Part shown: positions 27,711 to 35,596 of the stretch, one piece after another
Layout: the number at the start of each line of letters is the position of its first letter
Position numbering within the stretch: position 1 is the first letter of the stretch
Source of the DNA: Flavobacterium sp. YO12
Lineage (GTDB): Bacteria; Bacteroidota; Bacteroidia; Flavobacteriales; Flavobacteriaceae
Direction: 5' to 3'
Assembly (NCBI RefSeq): GCF_004119495.1
Contig: NZ_NRQU01000004.1
Location: 62,001 to 126,000 of the forward strand
DNA: 64,000 nucleotides
The notes under the pieces: model-generated
What the model saw: the letters and a program-made list of their open reading frames with translations, nothing else
What the model was told of the DNA's origin: nothing
Databases searched by the model: none
Program-made: the position numbers and the translations under genes

Positions 27711-28589
27711 ATGACAACAGATATTTTAGAATTACACGATTGTATTGTTTTAATCGAACACTCGAATACCACAAAAACAATAGTTCAAAAATGCGAAATT
27801 GACGGTGATGCTCTAGGTTTTGCCTTTTATGGCTCTGGCAATGTCGAGTTGGAAATTAAACACAATAATCAGACAAAATATTTGGTAAACACAACAGGTT
27901 TGGCAATTTGCTTTTTTGGAAATCAAAAAGTAGAATTCTCTCATAAAATAGAACCTGATAAACCGCTGCAGTCTATTAGTATTTTTACTAAACTCAAAAA
28001 TTTAAATTCCCTTCCGCAGGCAGAAAAAGAAATTTTCGAAAATCATTTACCACAGTTATTGAACCCTAAAGAACATTTTGTAAAAGGCCCATCGTTTTAT
28101 ATGACTCTCGAAATGCAATTGGCAGTTCAAAAAATATTTAATACTTCCTATACTGGAAATACACGTTTATTGTTTCTAAAAAGCCAGGTAAATGAACTTT
28201 TAGCCCATTTTTATGCACTTTTAGCTTCTGAGAAAAAATCGGAGTTGTCTGAAGTGGATAAAAACAAACTTTTTCAGGCAAAAGAAATCGTCACCACTCA
28301 GTATTCAACACCGCCATCAATTACTCAATTGTCACAAATGGTGGGACTCAATAGTAATAAATTGAAAAAGAATTTCAAAGAGCTTTTTGGAATTCCAGTT
28401 TTTAAATATGTTCAGGAAGAGCGATTAAATAAAGCGTATGAATTACTCCGAGAAAGCGAAAAAACTGTTCAAGAATCAGCATGGGAAGTCGGTTATGAAA
28501 GTCTAAGTTCGTTTTCAAATGCCTTTCAGAAAAAATTCGGTCAACGTCCAAATGATGTAAAACAGCAGTTCTTTTCAAACAAATCATAA
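27711..28589 (+). CDS. AraC-family transcriptional regulator
   Basis: A 292-aa regulator with an N-terminal ligand-sensing region and an AraC DNA-binding domain at about 195-285 (PPSITQLSQMVGLNSNKLKKNFKELFGIPVFKYVQEERLNKAYELL, then VQESAWEVGYESLSSFSNAFQKKFGQRPNDV). It is followed by the NmrA-like oxidoreductase gene on the same strand, which is its most likely target. Its last codons are partly duplicated just after the stop. Confidence 0.9.
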   Translation: MTTDILELHDCIVLIEHSNTTKTIVQKCEIDGDALGFAFYGSGNVELEIKHNNQTKYLVNTTGLAICFFGNQKVEFSHKIEPDKPLQSISIFTKLKNLNSLPQAEKEIFENHLPQLLNPKEHFVKGPSFYMTLEMQLAVQKIFNTSYTGNTRLLFLKSQVNELLAHFYALLASEKKSELSEVDKNKLFQAKEIVTTQYSTPPSITQLSQMVGLNSNKLKKNFKELFGIPVFKYVQEERLNKAYELLRESEKTVQESAWEVGYESLSSFSNAFQKKFGQRPNDVKQQFFSNKS

Positions 28590-28610
28590 TTCTTTTCAAA
28601 CAAATGATTC
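28569..28610. repeat. Tandem duplication of about 21 bp at the end of the AraC gene
   Basis: TTCTTTTCAAACAAATCAT (28569-28587) is repeated as TTCTTTTCAAACAAATGAT (28590-28608). The first copy encodes the last residues of the AraC protein; the second lies in the gap before the next gene. Confidence 0.7.
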
Positions 28611-28661
28611 CTTTTTAATCTAATCAACTTTGTATCAGTATTCATTTAAAAAGATATTGAT

Positions 28662-29492
28662 ATGAAAAAGAAAATTTTAGTTCTGGGTTCCAACGGAAAA
28701 ACAGGACGCAGAGTTGCCGCAAGATTAGAAAATAATCCTGAAGTCGAAGTTCGTTTAGGTTCGCGAAACGAAAAAATTCCATTTGATTGGGAAAACTCAC
28801 AAACTTGGGAAAATGTCATAAAAGATATTGATACCGTTTATATTACTTTTCAACCAGATTTGGCTGTGCCTTTCGCTGCAGAAGCGATAGAAAATTTCAC
28901 CAAACTTGCCACAAAAAACGGTTTACAAAAAATAGTTTTACTTTCTGGAAGAGGCGAAAAAGAAGCTCAAGTTTGCGAAGAAATCGTAAAGAAAAATGCC
29001 AGATATTGGACGATTATCCGTGCAAGCTGGTTTAATCAAAATTTTAGCGAAAGCTTTTTCTTAGATCCAATTCTTTATGGAATCGTTGCTTTACCAAGAG
29101 CCGAAGCACTTGAACCTTTTACGGATGCCGATGATATTGCCGATGTTGTAACGACCGCACTTTTGAATGACAGCCACAACGGAAAAACTTATGAACTAAC
29201 TGGTCCAAGATTACTGACTTTTAAACAGGCTGTAAATGAAATTGCGGAAGCCAGCGGCAGAAATATAACTTTTCAAAGTTTATCGCTGGAAGAATATACT
29301 CAGATGTTACGAGAATATCAGGTTCCTCAAGATCATATTTGGCTGGTAAATTATCTGTTTGAACACGTTTTAGACGGAAGAAATTCTAACATTACGCAAG
29401 ATATTGAAAATGTTCTTGGTCGAAAAGCAAAGGATTTCAGCCTTTATGCAAAAGAAACTGCAAAGACTGGAATCTGGAATCCAAAAAACTAA
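28662..29492 (+). CDS. NAD(P)-binding NmrA-like oxidoreductase
   Basis: A 276-aa atypical short-chain dehydrogenase with N-terminal dinucleotide-binding motif GSNGKTGRRVAARL (from residue 9) and the NmrA-type body (KIVLLSGRGEKEAQVCEEIVKKNARYWTIIRASWFNQNFSE, then EPFTDADDIADVVTTALL). It lacks the SDR YxxxK pair in standard form, as is usual in the NmrA group, which sense redox cofactors or act as quinone or sugar-epimerase-like reductases. The AraC gene lies 72 bases upstream, and the membrane protein gene 4 bases downstream is translationally close. Confidence 0.82.
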   Translation: MKKKILVLGSNGKTGRRVAARLENNPEVEVRLGSRNEKIPFDWENSQTWENVIKDIDTVYITFQPDLAVPFAAEAIENFTKLATKNGLQKIVLLSGRGEKEAQVCEEIVKKNARYWTIIRASWFNQNFSESFFLDPILYGIVALPRAEALEPFTDADDIADVVTTALLNDSHNGKTYELTGPRLLTFKQAVNEIAEASGRNITFQSLSLEEYTQMLREYQVPQDHIWLVNYLFEHVLDGRNSNITQDIENVLGRKAKDFSLYAKETAKTGIWNPKN

Positions 29493-29496
29493 GATC

Positions 29497-29889
29497 ATGC
29501 GATTTTTTAGAGCCGTTTTTTCGGGAATTTTAGTTTGGATCGCAGTAAGTCTTTCCTTTTATGCATTAGAAAAAGTTTATTTTCTAGAACAGTCTTTTTT
29601 ATGGCAGTCGATCCTTACCACAATTTTTATTGTATTCTTTGCCATTGGAGCTGCAAAGTTTTATTATCTGAAAGAATATAAAATGAGTGGTTTGCAATTA
29701 GGCATCATAATGTCTGCTACAGCATTAATTCTAGATATTTTTATAACAGTGCCCTACGTTGAAATTCCAAACGGCAGGAGTTACGAAAGCTTTTTTACAA
29801 GTCCGGTTTTGTGGATCTTAGCTTTTACAAATGCTTCTACAGTTTATATCTGGAAAAAAAGACAAGACATAAAAAAAACTCCTGTTTAG
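29497..29889 (+). CDS. Small four-helix membrane protein (DUF5367-like)
   Basis: The start at 29497 gives 130 aa beginning MRFFRAVFSGILVWIAVSLSFYALEK and removes residues that overlap the upstream gene in another frame. Four hydrophobic helices are visible (about 5-22, 37-53, 66-85 and 101-117). It resembles DUF5367 proteins, a family of unknown function; that match is from memory and moderate. Its position 4 bases after the oxidoreductase suggests one operon, closed by the hairpin at 29875-29906. Confidence 0.75.
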   Translation: MRFFRAVFSGILVWIAVSLSFYALEKVYFLEQSFLWQSILTTIFIVFFAIGAAKFYYLKEYKMSGLQLGIIMSATALILDIFITVPYVEIPNGRSYESFFTSPVLWILAFTNASTVYIWKKRQDIKKTPV

Positions 29890-29906
29890 TGGTAGACAGG
29901 AGTTTT
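29875..29906. terminator. Terminator overlapping the end of the membrane protein gene
   Basis: AAAACTCCTGT and ACAGGAGTTTT form an 11-bp stem spanning the stop codon at 29887-29889. It can serve both converging transcripts. Confidence 0.8.
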
Positions 29907-29940
29907 CAGAATTAAATATAAATAGTAGTTTGTGGAAATA

Positions 29941-31380
29941 TTAACCTCTGGTAAGCCATCCTTTTTTACGAGCGGTAATTATTGAATATGGAGCGATCCA
30001 AAATAATCCGAAAGTATAAAAAACGCTGTATGAATAAGCCCAAAATGATTCTGCAAAAGAATATCTTTTTGCATAGAACAACATTGAAAAACTAGACACA
30101 ATCAATATTCCTAATAGCGTTGCGCTTATAAACAATAAAGGATGTGTTGCTATAAAATAAAACATAAAAATCAAAAACGGATAGGTCATAATGATTCGCA
30201 ATGTTTGATCTGTACACAATAATCTTGCTCCAAATTTAGACTCTTTTCTAAAATCTTTAAAAACATATTTCAGCATCATAATATTTTCACGAACATTACT
30301 TCTGCCCCATCTTATAAACATTTTATACAATCCAGTATAATCTTCTGGAACATTTGTAAGTACAATGGCATTTCGTTGAAACAATACATGTTTTCCTTGT
30401 TTTAAAATCATGTTTGTCATAGCACGGTCTTCGCCAATGTCCGACGGTTGTCCCATAAAAGTTTGCTCTATCCATTCTGGCAGACATTCAAAAACTGCCG
30501 TACTGCGATATGCAGCCAAAGCTCCAGGCGTACAAAGAACAGAACCCAGCATACTTTCGGCAGAACGCATAAACTCAAAACTCATTACAAAACTTACATT
30601 CAGCATTTTTGGCAAAATTGCTTTTTTGTTATTCAAAACCTGAACATTTCCAGCAACTGCACCACATTTTTCATTGGTTACAAACGGACTTACTAAATTT
30701 CTTAAAGTATCTTTTTTAACGATCGAATCGCTGTCAACAGTCACAAAAATTTCTCCAGTTCCCAAATTAAAACCACGGTAAAGTGCGTGACGTTTTCCTT
30801 GATTTTTAGGCTGCTGAAAAATCGCTACACGATCACCCAATTTTACTTTTGCTTGCTGAATCCAGTACCAAGTATCATCTTTACTTCCGTCGTCGATTGC
30901 CAAAAGCTGTAATTTATGCTCAGGAAAATCACTATTGGCTAAACTCATCAAAGTATCATAAACCAATTTACCTTCGTTGTATGCCGGCACAATTACCGTA
31001 CAAGTTGGCAATAACTCATCAGATACTGATTCTACTGGTTTGTATTTCAAGTACAGAAATAAATTATAAAGAAATATACCGCCTTTAAAGACAAATAGAA
31101 ATACGGTGATTCCTAAAAATATAAGTCCGCCAGTCGAATTTATTCTTTCAAAATGAAGCTGATCAAAATCAGGTTGAAACTGAAATACAAAAAAAGCGCC
31201 CGTAAGCATTAATAAAAAAGTCCCTGCAAGTACCATCAATCCAAATAGACTTGTTGGTCGTTCGATATGTTTTTTTGTTTTAGTATTGTTGCTTTTAAAA
31301 ATTGAAGTGCTTATTTGTGCGTCCTTGCTTATATCGCTGCCAGCATAAAATTGCTTTGAAATAATTGATTCACTTTCCAT
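29941..31380 (-). CDS. Processive family 2 glycosyltransferase (hyaluronan synthase/NodC-like)
   Basis: A 479-aa membrane glycosyltransferase. Two helices at about 47-67 and 85-108 precede the GT-A domain, and two or more follow it at about 385-460. Catalytic motifs: VPAYNEGKLV (131-140), DDGSKDD (163-169), DSDS (216-219), GEDRAMTN (316-323, the base) and IRWGRS (356-361, equivalent to the QxxRW motif with the glutamine changed). The family makes and exports beta-linked polymers such as chitooligosaccharide, hyaluronan or poly-N-acetylglucosamine. It stands alone, with no polysaccharide genes next to it, so the product is unknown. Confidence 0.88.
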   Translation of the reverse strand: MESESIISKQFYAGSDISKDAQISTSIFKSNNTKTKKHIERPTSLFGLMVLAGTFLLMLTGAFFVFQFQPDFDQLHFERINSTGGLIFLGITVFLFVFKGGIFLYNLFLYLKYKPVESVSDELLPTCTVIVPAYNEGKLVYDTLMSLANSDFPEHKLQLLAIDDGSKDDTWYWIQQAKVKLGDRVAIFQQPKNQGKRHALYRGFNLGTGEIFVTVDSDSIVKKDTLRNLVSPFVTNEKCGAVAGNVQVLNNKKAILPKMLNVSFVMSFEFMRSAESMLGSVLCTPGALAAYRSTAVFECLPEWIEQTFMGQPSDIGEDRAMTNMILKQGKHVLFQRNAIVLTNVPEDYTGLYKMFIRWGRSNVRENIMMLKYVFKDFRKESKFGARLLCTDQTLRIIMTYPFLIFMFYFIATHPLLFISATLLGILIVSSFSMLFYAKRYSFAESFWAYSYSVFYTFGLFWIAPYSIITARKKGWLTRG

Positions 31381-31588
31381 GTCTTATTTGTTGTATTAAT
31401 TCTGTTTATTGGCTTTTATTAAAATGATATTGATTTTGTGCATTTACTTAAATAAGCGCTAAAATTTATTTTTTATAAAAGATTGACATGTACCCAATTT
31501 ACAAGCCGCGTGCCATAATGGCTTTTGACTGAATTTTAGGATGTTACAAATTAGGACACAAAAACGAGGTGTGTATTTTTTTTACACA

Positions 31589-31603
31589 TGTAAACAGTTT
31601 ACA
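31589..31603. promoter_or_regulatory. Palindromic operator candidate upstream of the GT2 gene
   Basis: TGTAAACAGTTTACA is a perfect odd palindrome, overlapped by the near-palindrome TTTACACATGTAAA. It lies about 210 bases before the GT2 start in a 425-base gap (31381-31805) without genes. Confidence 0.45.
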
Positions 31604-31752
31604 CACTATTTGTGCGCTGAAAGTGCTAAAAATAAAGGGAGTTTATAATTACGAAGAGGTGTAATCTAAATAGCAAAACGAAAAATCTATTATAAAATTG
31701 TCTAGACTATTTAGTAAATAGAATAAATTTTAAAGCATTGTTATAAAAATAA

Positions 31753-31788
31753 AAAAACGGAAATATCTTAAAAGTTATTTCCGTTTTT
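31753..31788. terminator. Terminator downstream of the lipocalin-like gene
   Basis: AAAAACGGAAATA and TATTTCCGTTTTT form a 13-bp stem just past the stop at 31806. Confidence 0.8.
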
Positions 31789-31805
31789 ATTCAAAATAAG
31801 TGATG

Positions 31806-32222
31806 TTATCTGGTATAAACCGTTATTTCACCCGTAGTTTTATCCTTCAATTTTAGTTCTTTATTAGTAAGGTTCATAATGTCGCTGGTTGTACTTAAAT
31901 TACCAATAGTAATTGTTAAATCATTATGTGATCGTACGTAAGTTCCGCTGGTTTCTGTTAAGCTGCAATCAGTTCCTTCATAATCACCTATAACTGCCGT
32001 ATTACTTAATCTAAGTTCTAAATAATCCCTAGTACATCCTGCTGCATTTTCTGGAGCATCAATTAATACTTCCTCTCCACCAACAATTTTTCCTGTTTTG
32101 CTTAAGTTGTATTTTCCTTGTATCGGAATTATTGTTTCTCCTTCATTATCATCGCTGCTGCAAGAGACAGCGAACATTCCAAAACTTAAGGCTAGTGCGA
32201 ATATTATTTTTCTATTTTTCAT
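31806..32222 (-). CDS. Lipocalin-like lipoprotein
   Basis: A 138-aa lipoprotein with lipobox FAVSCSSDDNEGE. The rest is a small beta-rich domain (IQGKYNLSKTGKIVGGEE ... TSGTYVRSHNDLTITIGNLS) of the type annotated in Bacteroidota as lipocalin-like. Two cysteines (in AAGCTRD and GTDCSL) could form a disulfide. No enzyme motif. It appears to be a single-gene transcript. Confidence 0.75.
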   Translation of the reverse strand: MKNRKIIFALALSFGMFAVSCSSDDNEGETIIPIQGKYNLSKTGKIVGGEEVLIDAPENAAGCTRDYLELRLSNTAVIGDYEGTDCSLTETSGTYVRSHNDLTITIGNLSTTSDIMNLTNKELKLKDKTTGEITVYTR

Positions 32223-32327
32223 GTCGACTTTTAGTTTAAAGTTATAGTGACTAAATTAAAAGTATATACTTACAAAAAGTTTCACGATTATAAGAATGAT
32301 TTACATAAATCGCATTTTAACAAAAAG

Positions 32328-33299
32328 TTACTTTTTTACATATTTCTTCAGAATATATGGTGTTACAGGTTTAAGAGCATTATTATTTTCAGGATGCCTG
32401 CCATGACCGTTAAAAAAGTCAATTCCGTTTGCTGTCTTTGCATACCAAATAATTGCTTTTCCATTTTTATCAAAATAAGTTGTGGTATCAGAAACATTTA
32501 CTTTTTTTAGATGAACAAGGCTTTTATCTAAAAGTTCAATACGAGGAGCAATTCCTAAGCCTTCAATCTTTAAATCGCAATCAACAATTTCATAATGATC
32601 ATTTGACCATTGCATACATTGCTTTTCCGGTAATGCCAAAAATACTATTGCTGCTAATAAGACTAGTACCAAAGCAATTGCGATATATTTAAATTTATTT
32701 CCTTTTGGTTTATCAACTAAACTAACCATAGGCTGTATAGATGTTGATGTAGTTTTTTGTTCTGGTTCTTTATTTTCTACTGGTTCTGGTTCCTTGGCAG
32801 CAAAAGGCATATTAAAATCTGTAACGTTTTTCAATTCCGTTTCCTCTTTCAATTCATCAACAGGAACATCTTTAGCAGAAAAATCCGTATTCCTTAATTC
32901 ATTTATCAGCTTCATTTCTTCTTCCCCAATTTCTTTTTTAAACTTGTTAAAAGGTCTTGGATGAAAATCTACTAAAATGGCAGCTAACTCTACTGTGCTG
33001 ATATTTGCAGGATCTATATCTCCTCTATAAAATCCTCCAACTTTTTTAAACTTATTCGTATACGGAGTTGAAGTATTTTCTTCTCGAGTAAATTCAGTTC
33101 TAAAAAAATTACGGTAAACACTTAAGTCATCGGTTTTAGGATCAGAACTAAAAATTTCCCAACATAAATCTCTCAAAAGTGCCTGTGAAGGGTTATTTAA
33201 ATAATGTGAGTGTTTCCCTTCGACTCTTTCCACTCTAAATTTACTTCTAATAGCTTCTTTATAATTTTTTTCAATCTCTTCTAAAGTATTTTTTTTCAT
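32328..33299 (-). CDS. Unrecognised single-pass membrane protein
   Basis: A 323-aa protein I do not recognise. A hydrophilic N-terminal region (1-200) contains SQALLRDLCWEIFSSDPKTDDLSVYRNFF and VELAAILVDFHPRPFNKF and an acidic-proline stretch (AAKEPEPVENKEPEQKT). One transmembrane helix at about 203-222 (KYIAIALVLVLLAAIVFLAL) is followed by a 100-residue C-terminal domain ending KPVTPYILKKYVKK. There is no signal peptide, so the N-terminus is probably cytoplasmic and the C-terminus periplasmic, as in membrane-bound sensors. It is divergent from the first lipoprotein/kinase module and shares its upstream region. Confidence 0.7.
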   Translation of the reverse strand: MKKNTLEEIEKNYKEAIRSKFRVERVEGKHSHYLNNPSQALLRDLCWEIFSSDPKTDDLSVYRNFFRTEFTREENTSTPYTNKFKKVGGFYRGDIDPANISTVELAAILVDFHPRPFNKFKKEIGEEEMKLINELRNTDFSAKDVPVDELKEETELKNVTDFNMPFAAKEPEPVENKEPEQKTTSTSIQPMVSLVDKPKGNKFKYIAIALVLVLLAAIVFLALPEKQCMQWSNDHYEIVDCDLKIEGLGIAPRIELLDKSLVHLKKVNVSDTTTYFDKNGKAIIWYAKTANGIDFFNGHGRHPENNNALKPVTPYILKKYVKK

Positions 33300-33304
33300 A
33301 AGCC

Positions 33305-33366
33305 TTCAGGATTTTCAGGATTTCACATCGGATTTCTCAGGATTTTTCGGATTAAACAGGAAAGTT
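33305..33366. repeat. Short direct repeats of about 10 bp upstream of module 1
   Basis: AGGATTTTC, AGGATTTC, GGATTTCTC, AGGATTTTTC and GGATTAAAC follow one another at roughly 10-base spacing. A related run lies at 41341-41390 in front of module 2. Confidence 0.55.
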
Positions 33367-33411
33367 AGAACATCCCGGAATTCCGTATAAAAATTGAAAA
33401 GAAACCACCTT

Positions 33412-33418
33412 TACTTTG
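33412..33418 (+). promoter_or_regulatory. Putative -7 box of module 1
   Basis: CTTTACTTTGC resembles the Bacteroidota TAnnTTTG element and is shared with module 2 (41419-41425). An ATTG 16 bases upstream could be the -33 element. Confidence 0.45.
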
Positions 33419-33499
33419 CCCTATCAAAATCAGTTATCGTTCTAATTCGCGGTTAAAACAAATGTACAAAACTGGTTCTATTAAAAGTGCGGAAAACCG

Positions 33500-33640
33500 T
33501 AAAACGGAGTTTATTCCGGGAAGTATAAACAAAGTTTTATAGTTCTACGCACTTCACTTCCCAAACAAAATGGTCTTGCCTTAACAAGATTCAGAATGGT
33601 TCTGAACAGCAATTCCTATGTCCAATTTTTAAACAACAAA
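33500..33640 (+). promoter_or_regulatory. Conserved structured leader of module 1
   Basis: This untranslated stretch is strongly similar to 41504-41648. Shared parts are AGTTTATTC(C)GGGAAGTATAAACAA, a CACTT/ACTTCCC arm that pairs with GGGAAGT (33518-33524 with 33556-33562; same 38-base offset in both copies), TGCCTTAA and CCTATGTC. GTTTAT/ATAAAC can pair as an alternative. In both copies ATG GTn nTG CCT TAA and ATG TCn AAT TTn TAA lie in one frame. It looks like a regulatory RNA leader, possibly with tiny leader peptides. Confidence 0.6.
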
Positions 33641-33643
33641 AAA

Positions 33644-33841
33644 ATGAAAACATTATATCTATTGGGAGCGTGCGCTCTATTGTCAACTACATTATTTTCT
33701 TGCACTGCTGACGAATTTGAAACAGCTGTTGAAAAAACAGAGGTAAAAAAAGAGATTACACAACCAAATGAAACACAAGCCACTGGTGAAGACGAAGGAC
33801 CTGGAGATGATCCTATAAATGTTAAACCTCCAAAAAAATAA
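33644..33841 (+). CDS. Small acidic lipoprotein, module 1
   Basis: The start at 33644 gives 65 aa and a good lipoprotein signal (MKTLYLLGACALLSTTLFSC, cysteine 20). An in-frame ATG at 33596 would add 16 residues absent from the paralogue, so it is rejected. The mature part is short, charged and probably disordered: TADEFETAVEKTEVKKE, then GEDEGPGDDPINVKPPKK. The paralogue at 41651 shares SCT(A/P)DE(F/Y)ET, a lysine-rich spacer, GPGD and a proline-rich end. No known family. Each copy sits directly before a TPR kinase, so it could be that kinase's ligand or partner, which is inference. Confidence 0.82.
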   Translation: MKTLYLLGACALLSTTLFSCTADEFETAVEKTEVKKEITQPNETQATGEDEGPGDDPINVKPPKK

Positions 33842-33878
33842 CAAATAAAAATTGTAATCTTTAATTAATTACTAAATT

Positions 33879-33919
33879 CGGGGAAAGTAACAATTATGCT
33901 GCGGTCCCCGTTTTTTTTT
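33879..33919 (+). terminator. Attenuator-like hairpin holding the kinase start codon (module 1)
   Basis: CGGGGA (33879-33884) pairs with TCCCCG (33905-33910) and nine T's follow directly. The ATG of the kinase (33896) lies in the loop; the 3' arm and T run are its codons 4-8 (Ser-Pro-Phe-Phe-Phe). The same arrangement occurs at 41890-41929. It could end the lipoprotein transcript and limit kinase expression. Confidence 0.75.
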
Positions 33920-35590
33920 ATAATTATTATCCTTTCTTTTATTTCCTGCAAAGAAAAAATAACAGTGTCGGCTAAACCCGATAACTCAAAAAAAGAGCCC
34001 AAACTCATACAAGAAAAAGCAATAAACGAACTTCAAAAAAGCAATTATAATAGTGCTTTTTATTACTTCAACAAATCAAAAGTAACATTTGAATCTTTAA
34101 AAGACAGTTCAAACATTGTCTTCAACTTACTTCAAATGGCGACCATACAACAAATAAATGGTGATTATTATGGAAGCAAAGAAACATTGACTGAGGCACT
34201 GCCTTACATTAAAAAAGATGATGATTATATAGCTGCCATTAACAATCAATTTGGTATTGCAGACAAAGAGCTTTCTCTTTATAACGATGCTCTTTCTTAT
34301 TATAATCTGGCTCTAAAAGACGCTAAAGATGAAGCGTCTAAACAATCTCCCTTAAATAATATTGCTGTTATCTATATTAAACAGGAGCAATACGATAAAG
34401 CCATTGAAATTTTAGAATCAATTCTAAATACAAAAGCACTTGATGAATTTGTAAAAAGTAAGGCTCGAGTTATAGACAATCTTGGTTTTGCCTATTTTAA
34501 GAAAGGACTAAATGAAAAAGGGCTTCAGTACATGAACGAAAGTCTGGAATTAAGAATAAAGGCTGATGATTTTTATGGAAGTCTAGAAAGTTATTTTCAT
34601 TTGACCGAATTTTTCTCAAAAACTGACATCAAAAAATCAAATGATTATGCAAAAAAGGCTTACGAAATTGCAACCAAACTTAATAGTGTAGACGAACGCC
34701 TGAGAGCATTATCTTTTTTAATTTCAGGTAACTCAGGATCAGCATATGCTCAAAAATACATTTCTATAAATGACAGCATTATTAAAGTAAGGAACAACTT
34801 TAAAAATAAATTTGCTAAAATAAAATACGATTCTAAAAAAGAAAAAGACGAGAACCAAAAACTTCGTTTAGAAAAAGTAGAGAATGAATTTGCGCTGCAA
34901 AAAGCCGAAAATCAAAAAATATTATTTCTTTCAGGATTCATTATTCTTTGCATAGTTCTGTTTTTTGTAAAGAAAAATCATCAAAGCAAAACCAGAGCCG
35001 TAAAAATAAAAACGGCTTACGATACCGAAACTCGAATTGCCAAAGACATTCATGATGAGTTGGCAAATGATGTTTTTAATACCATTACTTTTACTCAGAC
35101 ACAAGCGCTGGAAATTGCAAATGTAAAGGAAACTTTAATTCAGAAACTCGATCATATCTACGCTCGTGTACGCGGAATATCGAGAGAAAATAATGATATA
35201 GATACTGCCGCAAATTTTGCCTCGAATTTAAAAGATATGCTTTCGACTTATAATACCAACAATACTAACGTTATAATAAATAGTATTGAAAAAATTAATT
35301 GGGATATAATTGATGATATTAAAAAAGTTACAGTACATAGAGTTTTACAGGAATTAATGGTGAACATGAAAAAACACAGTCAGGCATCATTAGTTGTTGT
35401 AAAGTTTGACAACACTGGAAAATCAATTTCTATTGATTACACTGATAACGGAAAAGGCTGTAAAAAAGAACAAATCGTTAAAAATGGTTTGCAAAATATG
35501 GAAAACCGTATTATGGCCATAAAAGGAACTCTTATTTTTGACACCGAACCTAATAAAGGTTTTAAAGTAAAAATAACACTGCCTAAATAA
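33896..35590 (+). CDS. TPR-containing sensor histidine kinase, module 1
   Basis: A 564-aa kinase. The N-terminus has a lipoprotein-type signal (FFFIIIILSFISC, cysteine 18). Residues about 40-300 are TPR helices (NDALSYYNLALKDA, YDKAIEILESIL, AYFKKGLNEKGLQYMNESLELR), then a coiled coil, a transmembrane helix at about 342-358, and a cytoplasmic kinase. Phospho-acceptor H386 lies in RIAKDIHDELANDVF, the N-box asparagine is N490 (LQELMVNMKKHS), with DNGKG (517-521) and GLQNMENR (531-538). The TPR part is therefore periplasmic. It follows the small lipoprotein by 54 bases and precedes its response regulator by 6. Its start lies in a terminator-like hairpin. Confidence 0.92.
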   Translation: MLRSPFFFIIIILSFISCKEKITVSAKPDNSKKEPKLIQEKAINELQKSNYNSAFYYFNKSKVTFESLKDSSNIVFNLLQMATIQQINGDYYGSKETLTEALPYIKKDDDYIAAINNQFGIADKELSLYNDALSYYNLALKDAKDEASKQSPLNNIAVIYIKQEQYDKAIEILESILNTKALDEFVKSKARVIDNLGFAYFKKGLNEKGLQYMNESLELRIKADDFYGSLESYFHLTEFFSKTDIKKSNDYAKKAYEIATKLNSVDERLRALSFLISGNSGSAYAQKYISINDSIIKVRNNFKNKFAKIKYDSKKEKDENQKLRLEKVENEFALQKAENQKILFLSGFIILCIVLFFVKKNHQSKTRAVKIKTAYDTETRIAKDIHDELANDVFNTITFTQTQALEIANVKETLIQKLDHIYARVRGISRENNDIDTAANFASNLKDMLSTYNTNNTNVIINSIEKINWDIIDDIKKVTVHRVLQELMVNMKKHSQASLVVVKFDNTGKSISIDYTDNGKGCKKEQIVKNGLQNMENRIMAIKGTLIFDTEPNKGFKVKITLPK

Positions 35591-35596
35591 AAAACT

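Noticed and set aside
33596..33643. Earlier in-frame ATG for the module 1 lipoprotein
   Set aside because: It adds 16 residues before a complete signal peptide, and module 2 has no matching extension.
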